From contig JAKJHU010000067.1 of assembly GCA_022316685.1 (NCBI GenBank), positions 2,387,001-2,451,000 on the forward strand: a DNA stretch of 64,000 bases, in the 5' to 3' direction. Below, in pieces: positions 24,214 through 35,059 of the stretch. The notes below the pieces were generated by a model. That model worked only from the letters and a program-made list of their open reading frames with translations. It was not told the DNA's origin and made no database searches. The translations under genes were made by a program, and so were the position numbers. This DNA comes from Progne subis subis. Its lineage: Eukaryota > Chordata > Aves > Passeriformes > Hirundinidae. The number at the start of each line of letters is the position of its first letter. Positions within the stretch are counted from its first letter, which is position 1.

Positions 24214-24343
24214 AAAGTGGTGTTTAGGAAATGACTGGATCTGACATTTATGAGTCTGGTTTGGTTGCCAAGATAGTGATTGGTCAAAGGCTGGACGAGA
24301 AGCTTAGAGATCTTTTGCAACCAAAATGATTCTGTGATTCTGT

Positions 24344-24747
24344 GCCTGTATAATATGAAATCACTGAGATTTTTGACTTTTTGGGGTGATAAGGATGGAT
24401 GTATGATGACACAAAGCTTGTTTTGTTGGAAGAATATTTGACTCCTGACACAACCCTGTAGAATTGTTAAGGCTGGAAAATACCTATTAGGTATTCAGGT
24501 ACAATCATCAAATCCAAAACAACCTTACCTGCATACAGATTTTTTTTTTTTTTTTTTTTTTCACTAGTCTGGAAGTTTCTGCAAAGTGGTGATACACAGT
24601 AGCTATCAACATGACATCAAGAGTATCGAGCAAATGACCACTAGTTCAGTCCTGAACTTGCCTGCTTCTTCTGTTTACTCTTTTGTTTTATTGGGGTTTT
24701 TTGGTATTTTGTTTTGTTTTCCTTTTCCTTATTATTTTTTCTTTTAA
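24344..24747. other. Unique AT-rich DNA with a T tract
   Basis: No gene is recognised. A T run of about 21-22 nt lies at 24,540-24,561, and a T/G-rich patch precedes the LTR. Confidence 0.55.
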
Positions 24748-24752
24748 ACATG
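24748..24752. repeat. Target-site duplication ACATG, left copy
   Basis: ACATG precedes TGTCTTGATTTG and recurs exactly at 25,642-25,646 after CCCCCAACA. Confidence 0.8.
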
Positions 24753-25572
24753 TGTCTTGATTTGAAAGACAGGTATCTGCTAGGGAGAGGGCAGGGCCTC
24801 TCTAGGAATGAGGAATTCCAATCCCTTCCCTCCGAGTTATTATAATTTAGAAGATTTAAGAGGCTTTTAATCAGAGCTATGGGGAAAGGAATAACAATTC
24901 TTTACCAGTAAATATAACAGGACAAACAAACAACAACAACAACAGCAATTATAATAATAATAAACAGAACCAAGAACCTCGAGGGGCTTTGTTTCACAAG
25001 CCTGGGACAATCTGATCTCTTGGGACCCCGAGAGCACCAAGCTGAAACGGTGGAAAATTCCGGGGCTGATGGCTGGAAACAGTGGGTTGGCCCAGCAGGC
25101 AGGGGGGTGTCCCGGTAGGCAAAGAGAGCAGCGCTGAAGAAGCCGTGATGGCTGGACCGGGGCTGACCTGGCTCCAGCAGAGCAGGCGAAAGGGTTCCGA
25201 ATTCCTGGGCGCTCCAGCAGATGATTGATGGGGATAGAATTCCCAGGACCGGACCCTCTGTTAACAGTGGACTCCACACAGCCAGCAGTTGCCTGACCGT
25301 CCTCTCTGATGCTGAGTGCAGGAGCAGGGCATTCTCAGCTCCTGGAGCACTGAGCCTTTCCCTCCCCCAAACTTAAGTTATCTACCACCCTCGCCACTTC
25401 CTTTGTGTGGGTTGAGCACCCTCTAAGCATCAGTATTTAGTCTCTTAGCAACTTATGGGGGGAAAAATATTGTATAGGGAAAGAAGAAAGGAAAAAAAAA
25501 AAACAAAAAAAAACAAACAAAAAAAAAAACCACAAAAAAAAACAAAAAAAAAAAAAACACCAAAAAAAAAAA

Positions 25573-25607
<35 letters not shown>

Positions 25608-25641
25608 AAACAAACAACAAAACCAGACCTAACCCCCAACA
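24753..25641 (-). mobile_element. Solo ERV LTR, minus strand (family B), with A-rich expansion
   Basis: The 889-bp element starts TGTCTTGATTTGAAAGACAG, ends CCCCCAACA, and has a perfect 5-bp duplication ACATG. Its left part is the reverse complement of the 3' end of the plus-strand LTR at 31,457-32,184 (shared AGGTATCTGCTAGG-like, CCCTTCCCTCC and TTATTATAATTT stretches), which fixes its orientation as minus. An A-rich tract at about 25,488-25,616 with scattered C residues accounts for over 100 bp of its length and lies near the 5' end in the element's own orientation. The 92- to 136-codon frames here are LTR or poly-A artefacts. Confidence 0.82.
25488..25616 (+). repeat. A-rich tract inside LTR
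   Basis: A runs of 7 to about 28 nt are broken by single C or CC residues, in one case an ACACC motif. The Lys-rich and Phe-rich open frames on the two strands are translations of this tract. Confidence 0.95.
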
Positions 25642-25646
25642 ACATG
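25642..25646. repeat. Target-site duplication ACATG, right copy
   Basis: Perfect repeat of 24,748-24,752. Confidence 0.8.
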
Positions 25647-25768
25647 GAACCACAGTACAATGCAGCTGGGACAGCAATATGTTGTCTGATCCCAGGACTT
25701 GTATAGTGACATCCACACCCCACTGGGTTTAGACTGGCCTGCTTTTCAGCCTGGCAGATTAACCTGGG

Positions 25769-26263
25769 TGTTAGGAAAATTAATCCACAAACACCAGAGG
25801 TTTATGTCCAAAAAGGAGACAGAGGAGTTTTTTACTTTATTTGAATAAAGGGAGAGGCCATGGGGCATTTCCCCTGGGGTCTCTCAGATTCTTGGAGGAC
25901 GTAGCCTCCTTTTTATCCTAATTTCCCGGCTGCATTTCCCTCTCTCTTTCCCCATTGGCTGAGGTACTTGAGAGGTACAGACTTCCTGAAATGCCTAAGA
26001 CCTAAGATTCTCCTTTTAATGTATAACCCCCCCTAATTTTTAATTCTTATGGGATTTGTGGGTTTTCCCCATTGTTGCTTTCATCTTTCAATATTCAATT
26101 TCATTTACAATACCTATGGTTTTTTTGGTAAAGGCAAGTATCTTCTTTTCCATTCATCAATCAATAGAATCCTTCCCATTGTTTTTCTTATCTCTCAGTG
26201 CTAGTTTTATCTACCAGCAGACCCCGGGCTTGTTTGTAAAGACAAATCTTGTCATTCCTCTCA
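25769..26263 (-). mobile_element. Solo ERV LTR, minus strand (probable gammaretrovirus-like)
   Basis: The 495-bp element is bounded by TGTTAGGAA on the left and, on the other strand, TGAGAGGAA at the right end, which are imperfect inverted repeats. TGGG flanks it at 25,765-25,768 and 26,264-26,267, a 4-bp duplication typical of gammaretrovirus-like integrases. On the minus strand, ATAAAAAGG (about 25,911-25,919) is followed about 70 bp later by AATAAA, the order expected of TATA box and poly-A signal. The right boundary rests on a 4-bp match and is the least certain part. Confidence 0.65.
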
Positions 26264-26267
26264 TGGG

Positions 26268-28734
26268 CACACAGCAAAAACTCAACTGTGTCAGTACTCT
26301 GAGTCTTGGCTTGGGGATATCTTTATAGTGCTCGCAAGTATTATGTAGTCATGATTTCAAATTTTCTACTCTGGCAAAGGACCAGGTATGTGCATTCTGG
26401 AGTGTACTTGCCTAGATTGGTTTTCATGCCTATATTTTCTTCACTTTGGTTTCTCATTCAACAAAAAGTTATTTTCATAGAAATTATTCCCATCTCTATT
26501 GGGGAAAAAGGACAACAACTCATCCAGTCTTATTTCAATTTTACATGGAAGTATGACCTTATCTGTAATCATCTCATAACATAGCTTGCATACATTATAT
26601 TATTCTTCTTTTGAAGCATATAAAAAGGAAGAGATGCATTTTCAAAATGGCTTGTTATAACTGTCAACTGTTTATGTAACTAGTTGATCATTTATGTCTC
26701 TTGCTGTCCTGCTGTACCATTCTAGCAATATTTTCAAGGAAAAAACCCTCCACTGTGCTAATATGCCACACTTCGACACACATGGATATTTATTATATGA
26801 TAAAAATTCCTTTGAAACAGAACTTCCAGCGCTGTTTCTGTGGCTAGAGGAAATCAAAGGGGAAAACTATACAAGATGAAGAATCAAAGGCAACTTCTTT
26901 ATGTAAGGTATAAAGGAAAAAGGTAACTTGCAACATTTTACAATTTGTCACAAACAACACAGTAAAGCGTATACACATTGAAGGTTATTGTACACTATCA
27001 TAGCAGACAGGAGATCAAAGAGGTAGAAAGAAGGGTATGTAGTCAGACAATGTGCAAACACTGCAAACAGAAGATAGTATAATTAAACCAATCTCTATTA
27101 GCCATTGGTAAATTCTAGCTCTCACGTTTTGACAATGTTTACACATATGCTTGCATAATCACATACATATATAGAATCCTTTCATCAGGTCTAACAAGAA
27201 GCAACAAATATAGAATTAATACCACTTACATTTGCTCTGGGAATAATTATGGTAATCTACCAGATCACTTAAGAGAGAAGAATAGTCAGCACCTGTGGCG
27301 TAAAGGGGTGACAGCGGAAGGAGGTGACCAGCAGTTAACCTCTGCTGAACAAAGAAACAAGAGTGCCCTTCACAATTCACATTACACTTACCACAGTGTA
27401 ACGGGAAAGGTCAGATGAGTCTTTTAAGGTATGCTGAATAAAAAAACCTCTCATCTTCCTGCTACATCAGTGGTGTCATAAAGAGTTTTATTGTTGCTTA
27501 CAGTCCTTGCTGCTCTTATATCATTAGATTATAATAGAAGAAATGCTACTACTTTTATCTGTGTCTGCAAAGAAAGCTACCAGTATATTTGACAGCACTA
27601 CCCTCAACACTTCAGGAAAAGTAGCAGGAAAAGGCAATGGTGTTTGAAGCCAAACAAGTCAGAAAGACAAAAAAGATCTTTGGCCCTGCCAGCTCTCACT
27701 GCTACCTCTCCTGTCAGAGAAAAGTCTGAAGAGGCAGGTATGTGTTCCTGCAGCTATTCCCTCTCTTTCACTATTACTCACTTTTTTCTCCTTGACTAGC
27801 TCTCAGGCTCGCTGGCCCAGCAGACCCCTCCAGGTCTCTAACAGAGCTAGAAATGAGCCTGCCTTTCTACAGCATTCGGCTCTCTTGACTATCTAGATCC
27901 ACTTGTCCTTCCGCTGGAGAAGAGCCAGAGAACAAAAAAAGCAAAGCCATCCAGTATGACTTCTTGTTCTGAGTAACTGATACCTTTTACAGACAAATTT
28001 AAAGTTAAGGAGAGATAGGGAAAGACAGCTGAGTATGTCAGTGTATATGAGAAGGATTTTAATAAAGACTCCTTCTTAACAGAACCCACAATATTTTTCA
28101 AAAAACCTCTATTTTCTGCTTCTATTATGACAAAAAATAAAGATGCATATTTCTTAATTAATTATTTTATTTTTTTTATGAACTAGAATGTAAAAAGAAA
28201 ATTCTTCCTTCAAAACTGTAATTGTTTTTTAGATTATACCATAAGTAAATAATTTACCCATACCTCAGAAAATAAGTAATACCTGAGAAAGCAATAAAAA
28301 CTTCTGAGAGTTGGAAGCTGAATTAATTTCTGTCCCATTAGTGACTGTCACACATGTTCACTGGATTGAGAAAGGATGAAGCTATATCATCTGTGGCTTA
28401 TGCAGCTAAACATAACTTTACAGCTGAACATTGCTTAGGTAGTTAAACACAGTGCTGTCAGCAAACCCACTATTTCTGCTTACTTTTACTTAAAATAAAA
28501 ATCAATTTGTTTGTGTTTATTACTTAATTTACAAGTAAACTTATTCTGCCTCATTTAACATAAGATATCTCTAAGACTGAGAAGGTAAAATTTAGTCTAT
28601 TGACTTTTATTCAGTCCACTGCAATTGAGCACTGAATTGTTTTGCCCAGTGGAGGAATGCATAAAAGGTCAAAAAGTACCTGTAATGGCTAGAGCTGTTT
28701 CAAATATAGCATGTATTGCAGATAGAAGCCCCTT
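26268..28734. other. Mostly unique DNA; possible old LTR around 27.29-27.5 kb
   Basis: No gene is recognised. At 27,294 a TGTGGCG start leads into GC-richer sequence (GGGGTGACAGCGGAAGGAGG), followed by an AATAAA near 27,438. This could be a decayed LTR, but no matching ends or duplication are visible. The remainder is AT-rich and featureless, apart from a CT-rich stretch near 27,690-27,830. Confidence 0.45.
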
Positions 28735-28782
28735 AAATGAATGAATGAATGAATGAATGAATGAATGAATGAATGAATGAAA

Positions 28783-28813
<31 letters not shown>

Positions 28814-28910
28814 ATTTGGTGCTTGAAATAAAATGCATCTTATTCCTCACAAAAAAAAAAAAAAAAAAAAAAAGAAAAAAAAGAAAAAAAAAAAAAGAAA
28901 AAAAAAAAAT
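28735..28910 (+). repeat. Compound (AATG)n-(AAAT)n microsatellite and A-rich tract
   Basis: About eleven AATG units (28,736-28,780) change directly into about nine AAAT units (to 28,815). After a 34-bp spacer an A tract broken by single G residues follows (28,850-28,909). Confidence 0.96.
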
Positions 28911-29538
28911 CCAACATATGCATTTATTGAGTATTTGCAGACCAAGTACATGAAACAAATAGACTCTGGTATGTATATAACTGAAGCTAAAATGTAAGGA
29001 TTTTCTTAAACACAGAGGCAAGGATATTTTAATTGGTTCTTAATATTGGGCTTCTAGACTTTCATTAAGGTACTTAAGTGGGGCACCTAATTGACATTCG
29101 AAAGACCTAAACATTGGTTACAACCCAAATGAACGAGAAATTTTAGCTTGTCAGTGTTCTCAAAAGTGTGTGTGCACTATTTTGTTGTTTACTTTCATAG
29201 TCACATATAAGTTAGGCACATACAGTTGACTGATAAGCTTAATCTACCTTTCCAGAATAATTAATAGTTTTGTATAAATGTGTACTATAGTATGCATGTA
29301 AGAGGAAAAGCAGCACCATAAAGATGAAGAAAAGTAGATCTGATTATAAGAATGATAATTATTTAGAAGTAACATTATTAGAATGCAACACAGAATTCCA
29401 AATGATGAAATAATGAGTGTAAATTTCATGTATTACACAGTTTATTTTGAGTAAATACAAACAAAATCTGTGCTGATTACCATATCATCATCTCTTCTGC
29501 ATGGGACATATTTCCCATTTTAAAAAATCAACATAAAT
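28911..29538. other. Unique AT-rich non-coding DNA
   Basis: No gene, RNA or repeat is recognised. Confidence 0.55.
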
Positions 29539-29891
29539 AGAATCATAGGATCAAAGAATGGCTTGAGTTGGAAGGGACTTAAAAGATCATATAGATCACA
29601 CCATGGGCAGAGATAACACAGATTAGATCAGGTTGCCCAGAGCCGCATCCAGCCTGGCCTTGAATGCTTCCAGGGATGAGGCATCTGCAACATTTCTGGG
29701 TAACCTGTTCCAGTACCTCACCCTGGAATTCTTTACCCTCAGAGTAAAGAATTTCCTTCTAACATCTAATAGAAATCTTTTAGCTTATTTTATCACTGTC
29801 TATCCATGTGAAAAGTCACTCTCCATCTTTTTTACACATTCTCTTTAAATACTGGATGGCTACAATTATGTTCCCTGGGCTGAGCAATTCT

Positions 29892-29896
29892 CTGGA
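29892..29896. repeat. Target-site duplication CTGGA, left copy
   Basis: CTGGA precedes TGTCCTGGTTTAGG and recurs at 30,626-30,630 after CCTAGGACA. Confidence 0.85.
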
Positions 29897-30625
29897 TGTC
29901 CTGGTTTAGGGCAAATTCAGGAGGAAACCTCCGAATGGGGTCCCTCTGGGAAACAAACACAAACAGCCCCTCCTCAAATGGCCTGGGGGAAAAAAAAAAA
30001 AAAAACAAACAAAAAAAAAAAAAAAAAACAAAAAAAAAAACCCCAACTCTTTAGAGAATAGTGGAAAAAACTTTTATTCGACAAGCAAAGTACCCAAAAG
30101 CATAAAAAAATTGATAATATGAAACAATAAAACCTCTCATCATTCCAAAGTGAGATGGCAAACTCAGAACATCCTTGCCGTGGGTTGCAGCTCAGCTCAC
30201 TAAGACTAAGTCCCTCCAGTGCTTGAAAATGCCATCCTGGGTCTTGGTGGGCTGCAGGTCTGACATCCAGTTGTCTCTATGGATCTTTAAGTCCAGGACA
30301 GATTTAAACTAGTCCCAAGAAAAAGAGGAAAAAAAAAGAGAAAAAAAGAGAAAAAAAACCAGCCCAGGGAACTTGTCTGCCTCAGCTAACTACACTAACT
30401 AAAAACAAAAGGAGACCTCTGTCCCACTGTCTGTCTTTGCTGAAGACGACTCAGTCCAGGAACAGCAATGCAGAGGAGTCAGAGCAGTTTCAGCAAACAA
30501 ACTGCGCACTTCTTCTTCCCCCCGCTTCACTCTCAGAACCAGTCTTAAAGGTACAGGACATAATATACAACATGAAAAACCCAGACTAATTGGGGATACA
30601 AGCATCACAAAATCACCCTAGGACA
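29897..30625 (-). mobile_element. Solo ERV LTR nested in CR1, minus strand (family A)
   Basis: The 729-bp element starts TGTCCTGGTTTAGGG, ends ATCACCCTAGGACA, and has a perfect 5-bp CTGGA duplication. Its reverse complement is homologous along its length to the plus-strand LTR at 22,512-23,165 (shared GATGCTTGTATCCCCAAT, CCTTTAAGACTGGTTCT and TTTATTGTTTCATATTAT). The poly-A signal, read as TTTATT at 30,073-30,078, is intact here. An A-rich tract at about 29,990-30,041 corresponds to only eight T residues in the sister copy, so it has expanded in this copy. No internal retroviral sequence remains. Confidence 0.9.
29990..30041 (+). repeat. A-rich expansion inside family A LTR
   Basis: A runs are interrupted by single C residues. 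In the other family A copy the corresponding place is a run of eight T residues at 23,066-23,073 on the plus strand. Confidence 0.9.
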
Positions 30626-30630
30626 CTGGA
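30626..30630. repeat. Target-site duplication CTGGA, right copy
   Basis: Perfect repeat of 29,892-29,896. Confidence 0.85.
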
Positions 30631-30757
30631 CTTGCTCCAACAGATCCACATTTTCCTTTGCTCAAGACCCCAGAGCAGGATGCAGCATTTGTAGGTGAGG
30701 TCTCACAAGAGCAGAGTATAGGGGGAGGATCACCTGCCTCGAACCGTTGGCTATGCC

Positions 30758-31451
30758 TTTAAAAACATTCTATAGTTTTTTTAAGAAGAATTTGGAGGAA
30801 CTAGTTTGTTGTGATAATTCCCCAGTGAACTAAATATATTGGTCACGAGCTGTATGTTTTCCAGGGGGATCTATCACAGCTTAGTTAAGCAGTATTGAGC
30901 TTGTCAGGACTTTAAGTCTGTTATCTCAGGAACTTTCAAGGTTAGAAATAGGTGTATCTTTCATAAATATGAAAAAATATGCTGCATTAGACTGCAGTAA
31001 CTTTTATGGACATTTTATTACCATACTTTCATATTTCGTTTTGGGAAATGTAGGAGAAAGAAGTGTTTAAACTGGGAAATATTAGTTTAGGGACAAGAAC
31101 TGAAACTGCCTGGGCAGAATTTAGCACAGCTGTCACACCTGAATCAAAAGATTTCCTTTATAGTCAATAGAGAAGATCTCTCAAGGTACACACCAGCTCA
31201 CTGCTTTTAAATACATTCTTCAAAATATGAATCTTAGCAGGTATATCAAAAGTAGAAAATTGGTAGAAATAGTAACAAGCCTACAGGGAAAGTGACTTAA
31301 TTACAACTACAGAAACAACTCAGGAAAAAAAAAGAATTATTAATTTAAATGTTCCTTCTGATTCCCCTTTTAACTTCCACAGATCTCACTGCTGCAACAG
31401 AAATCCAAGAAGTTTCAGCCCTACCTTTTCCCCTGCAGTTTAAAATACAGA
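30758..31451. other. Unique AT-rich non-coding DNA
   Basis: No gene or repeat family is recognised between the CR1 and the next LTR. Confidence 0.55.
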
Positions 31452-31456
31452 ACATT
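31452..31456. repeat. Target-site duplication ACATT, left copy
   Basis: ACATT precedes TGTCTTGGATTG and recurs at 32,185-32,189 after CCAAGACA. Confidence 0.82.
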
Positions 31457-32184
31457 TGTCTTGGATTGTATAACTTAAAAAAAAGTGTATTCTATTTCAT
31501 CTGTTGGGGATCTGTTTTATCCTTCTCTTGTAATTCTGGGGGGGAGCGGGGCAGATGCCTTCTGATAATGGCCCAGCCATTAAATCCAGGTGGGGCAGTA
31601 GTTTCTTATCTCTTTCACCACCCCCTATCCTCCAGGGGAACATCTTCTGATAATGGGCCATTAGGGCCCACCAATGACATGACACATTCCATCATCCCAT
31701 TGTGAGATGCTCCACACAGAGGGGCTGGAGCCAACTGTTCCCAGCTAGATAAAAACTGGGACTGAAGGACACAAGGGATCTGTTTTTTCCACTGGATTCC
31801 TGGAGGAAGACTGGACCCATCTTGCCACCACTGGACTTTCTACAGGATCATCTCTACTCCACAGAACCACATCTGTTACTGCAGGAAGATTTATTTGGAC
31901 TGCCTCCAACACCCCGACCTACAAGGTGTCAGGTCATATCCCTGACTCTGTCAGGGTTTTTCCATGATTTTTGCTTGCTTGCTTGTTTTTTTATACCACT
32001 TATTACATTTGTATTTTTTTTTAAATATTCTTATTAAAGAACTATTACTCCTATTCCCATATCTTTGCCTGAAAGCCCCTAATTGCAAAATTATAATAAT
32101 TTGGAGGGAAGGGGGTTTACATTCTCCATTCCAAGGGAGGCTCTACCTTTCCTTAGCAGACAACTATCTTTCAAAACCAAGACA
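31457..32184 (+). mobile_element. Solo ERV LTR, plus strand (family B/C)
   Basis: The 728-bp element has inverted ends TGTCTTGG and CCAAGACA and a perfect 5-bp duplication ACATT. A TATA-like AGATAAAAAC lies at about 31,746-31,755 and an ATTAAA poly-A signal at 32,033-32,038. The 3' third is homologous to the minus-strand LTR at 24,753-25,641. The middle (CACAATGGGATGATG on the opposite strand, and GGCCCATTA) is homologous to the decayed LTR at 35,060-35,578. It is a solo LTR, and the 118-codon frame within it is not a gene. Confidence 0.88.
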
Positions 32185-32189
32185 ACATT
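32185..32189. repeat. Target-site duplication ACATT, right copy
   Basis: Perfect repeat of 31,452-31,456. Confidence 0.82.
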
Positions 32190-32299
32190 GAATTAGGTAT
32201 TTAAGGAATTCTTGTCTATATACACTCTGACTTATACTACAAGATTCAAGAATCTTCAGTGGCAGCAAAATATTTTGGACTTGAGTTATACATTTGTAA

Positions 32300-32338
<39 letters not shown>

Positions 32339-35059
32339 TCTGCAAACCAAAATAACTCCTTTTCATTTAATGAGAGAAGATTATGGCATGCACACCAAAA
32401 GCTTAAGCTTACTATAATGTGAAATTCTTGTCAAGAATTTGAACATAATCTTTACAATTATTGTTGTTTCTTGATTTGTTCTATTAAATTAAACCCAAAC
32501 TCAAGATTCAAGTTTCTTGGTGTTTTTTCTGTGTAGAGTTACCTTAGTTTGGAGGAAGGGCAGGTATTTTTGGAGAATCATACTTCTTCCTGTCACTATA
32601 GCTAATGAGGCACAGGAAACCATTGACTGTTGCTTGATCATGCATACAGAACAAGCAACTGTTAGGAAGCACATTCTTCTTCTGAGATGAGGCCATCTGT
32701 AGCCAATCCCAGCAGGTTTTCCTATTGGGCTGAAAGTGCACAATAAGAATACAGATTGTTTCTACTTTCCACATGCTTTTAGCAGAGCTTAAGCCAGTAC
32801 AATTGGGAAAATCAAGATAAACACAGACAGATGTCTAATTTTCCTAGGTAGTCTTTACATGTATTGTGCACACATTCTTTTGAACATCTAAGATATTGTT
32901 TAAAAAACCCAACAACCCAGAAATTAAACTGGAAGTCTTTATCAAATCCTGTACATCAGGAAAAAGCAATCATGAGAGGCAAGATCCACATCTGCCAATG
33001 CTTGATTTTAATTATTTGTTTGATAGGTATTTCTAGACAAACAGACTCAGTCACTACTGGATGTAGTATATCTGTGTTAATAATCTGTGATAATTAACTC
33101 TTCCTTTTGCCAATTACCATACATCCAAACTCAGTGTCTTTCCTTCTCTCTCTGTCTTTAAATTCACTAGAAGGTTAGAGAATTATAAACTGAAAGATTG
33201 GGAAGGATAAGGAATGTCATTAAAATGTGATTGCAATCAAGATTAGGTGTCAGTGTTTATCTTCTGTGAGAAAGCAGAAACAATCAACATGAGAAATTTC
33301 TTCTCTTTAAACAGCACTGTTGACTGTTCTAGAATATCTCTCCTTTTAATATGCTAGAAGCACCGCAACATTTGTAAAAAAAAATTAAAACCAAAAGACA
33401 CAACTTGGTCGAATGTAGGAATTATGTGATGGAATAGCATATAGGTATTTTCTCAAAAATTGACATGAGAGGAAAACAGACCAATTGATTTATGTATTCT
33501 GTGAATGTTTAACATTCAGTTTATTAAGGATAGTATTTTAGCTATTATTTCCTGATATTGGTAATCAGCATGTAATACTGATTTATAAATCTGGCTTTAA
33601 TTATGCCATTCCAGCTAAAGAAATTGAATTTGCAAAGGCTAGCTAGCACAAAGCCTCAATTATCAGCTGATTATAATCATTCAGCAGTGTGACAAGTGAG
33701 TTGTCATAAGCCCAGTTGTTGTGAGGAAAATAAATGCAGCAAAAAATACCAAACATAAATTATTTCAGTCAGTGCAGGGGAAAAAAAAAAAAATCTTAAT
33801 TTTGGAAGGTCAATAAACTAAAAGCAAATGTTTTAAGTTAAACAGAATTTATGAGGTAAGATATTTTTATAATGAAAGATGCACTTTTCAACATTCTTGG
33901 CTATTTCTTTTCCCTAATTTAGGTGGACAAACCCCAGTTTTATTTGGTAAATTAATATTAAAATATTTTATTTTCATCACAACACAGGTATACTTTTATA
34001 CATTTTATTTTAGAAAGGCGTTGTAATTACAGAGGTGTGTTGGAACAGAGAATCTTTTGACTCCTAGTTCTACTTAGTTTTTGGACTAGAGTTCAACCAT
34101 CTAATTTTAGACACTTAACTGAAATACCCTAGTTAGCAACACAGTCTCTTTAGGATTCTTCTAATGGCCAGTGAAAGGTGATCTCGAACCTTTGTAAGGT
34201 AAACCAGGATTTAATTGGGTCAAATTGCCCACTAGAGGTGCAATTTTTTTCCATCATCAGTTACAGAGATTTTATTATAAGATGGCTCAAGTAACTACCT
34301 AACTCCAGCCTGTCTGTGTTCATATGGCCAAGCCACTCAGGTCTTCTGCAGACAGAATCCAGGAGAAATACTTTATACTCTGTCAGAGAGGCTGAACAAT
34401 CCCATACAATTTGTGAAGGGGGTTAGTCAAGAGTTGTGGTGCTGGTACTAAATGTGCAGACAGTAAGACTGTATGGGGCACCCACTGACAAGTAAGGCCC
34501 CAGACTTAAACAATACAGAGAGCAAGATCAAGCACTGATAGGGAAGCTCCACTTCATCCCTTATGCCTGTTTCCCTATCATGTTGAATTATTAATAAGAA
34601 ACTATTAACCATTACAAAATGTGTGAACATCTCAGACCTGGATAGTTGTCTAAGACAGAAGTAATATGAGATGGACTGGGACACAGACCCTCCATACTAG
34701 AATTTTAAGAGCTTTCAGGCTGAAATCGATAGTTGTAAACTTTTTGTTTGATTAAGGTCTTCAGGCCTTCTTGCAGCTTTCCATTTGCAGCTGAGGAAGA
34801 GATGTTCTATTCATGTTCACTCAGGTATTCAGAGAGAACCTGAGTCTTCCTCCTCCCGATGAAATATTAGCCATCACAACTGTACTCTATAATACCGGAA
34901 TGCACATGTTATTCAAAATGTAGATAACTCATATTTTGGTAGGAATTGGAAATATTTTTCCATTTTTTTGATGGGATTTTTTTGTGTGACTCCTTTTTAT
35001 ATTAAACTGAATGTACTTCCAACAGGAAGGTTCTACTAGTTTGAAAATAAACTAGTGAG
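32190..35059. other. Unique AT-rich DNA with an A33 tract
   Basis: No gene is recognised. An uninterrupted A run occupies 32,303-32,335, with a shorter one near 33,781-33,793. A low-divergence-looking segment with paired ATTA motifs around a CAGCTG E-box is at 33,656-33,695. Confidence 0.55.

Larger units (their letters stand above)
21920..24343 (+). mobile_element. Long CR1 LINE, internally deleted, split by an LTR
   Basis: The left part (about 21,920-22,320) matches the CR1 ORF1 esterase-like region: one frame reads GFFYHGVDYVAPSLL, and a GIHL (catalytic-His context) follows only in a shifted frame. From about 22,326 the sequence jumps to ORF2 reverse transcriptase (ATCAGGCCCAGTGAGCATGG), so the ORF1 end and most of ORF2 are deleted. 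The RT core then continues after the nested LTR (22,512-23,165). The active-site box at 23,405-23,416 reads CAND where CR1 normally has FADD, so the first catalytic Asp is lost. An 88-bp AT-rich block (24,126-24,213) interrupts the 3' UTR, and the element ends ATTCTGTGATTCTGTG. It is dead and multiply broken. Confidence 0.9.
29539..30757 (-). mobile_element. CR1 LINE, minus strand, split by an LTR
   Basis: It starts with the reverse-complement CR1 tail (AGAATCATAGGATC), then TTGGAAGGGACTT, CCATGGGCAGAGATAAC, CATCCAGCCTGGCCTTGAAT, and AACCTGTTCCAGTACCTCAC. After the nested LTR (29,897-30,625) it resumes with CTTGCTCCAACAGATCCAC, GGTGAGGTCTCACAAGAGC and GGATCACCTGCCTCGA, ending near 30,757. Removing the LTR and one CTGGA leaves a normal CR1 3' region. 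The 5' part of the LINE is absent. Confidence 0.9.

Noticed and set aside
24867..25279. 136- and 125-codon minus-strand frames
   Set aside because: Both are within the minus-strand LTR at 24,753-25,641 and overlap each other in different frames.
24753..26263. The two neighbouring minus-strand LTRs as ends of one element
   Set aside because: They differ in terminal sequences, lengths and duplications (ACATG versus TGGG), so they are independent insertions.
22512..30625. The inverted family A LTR pair as the two LTRs of one provirus
   Set aside because: They are in opposite orientation, each has its own different 5-bp duplication, and each sits in a different CR1.
31349..31705. 118-codon plus-strand frame
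   Set aside because: Most of it is inside the LTR at 31,457-32,184 and it begins in unrelated flank.
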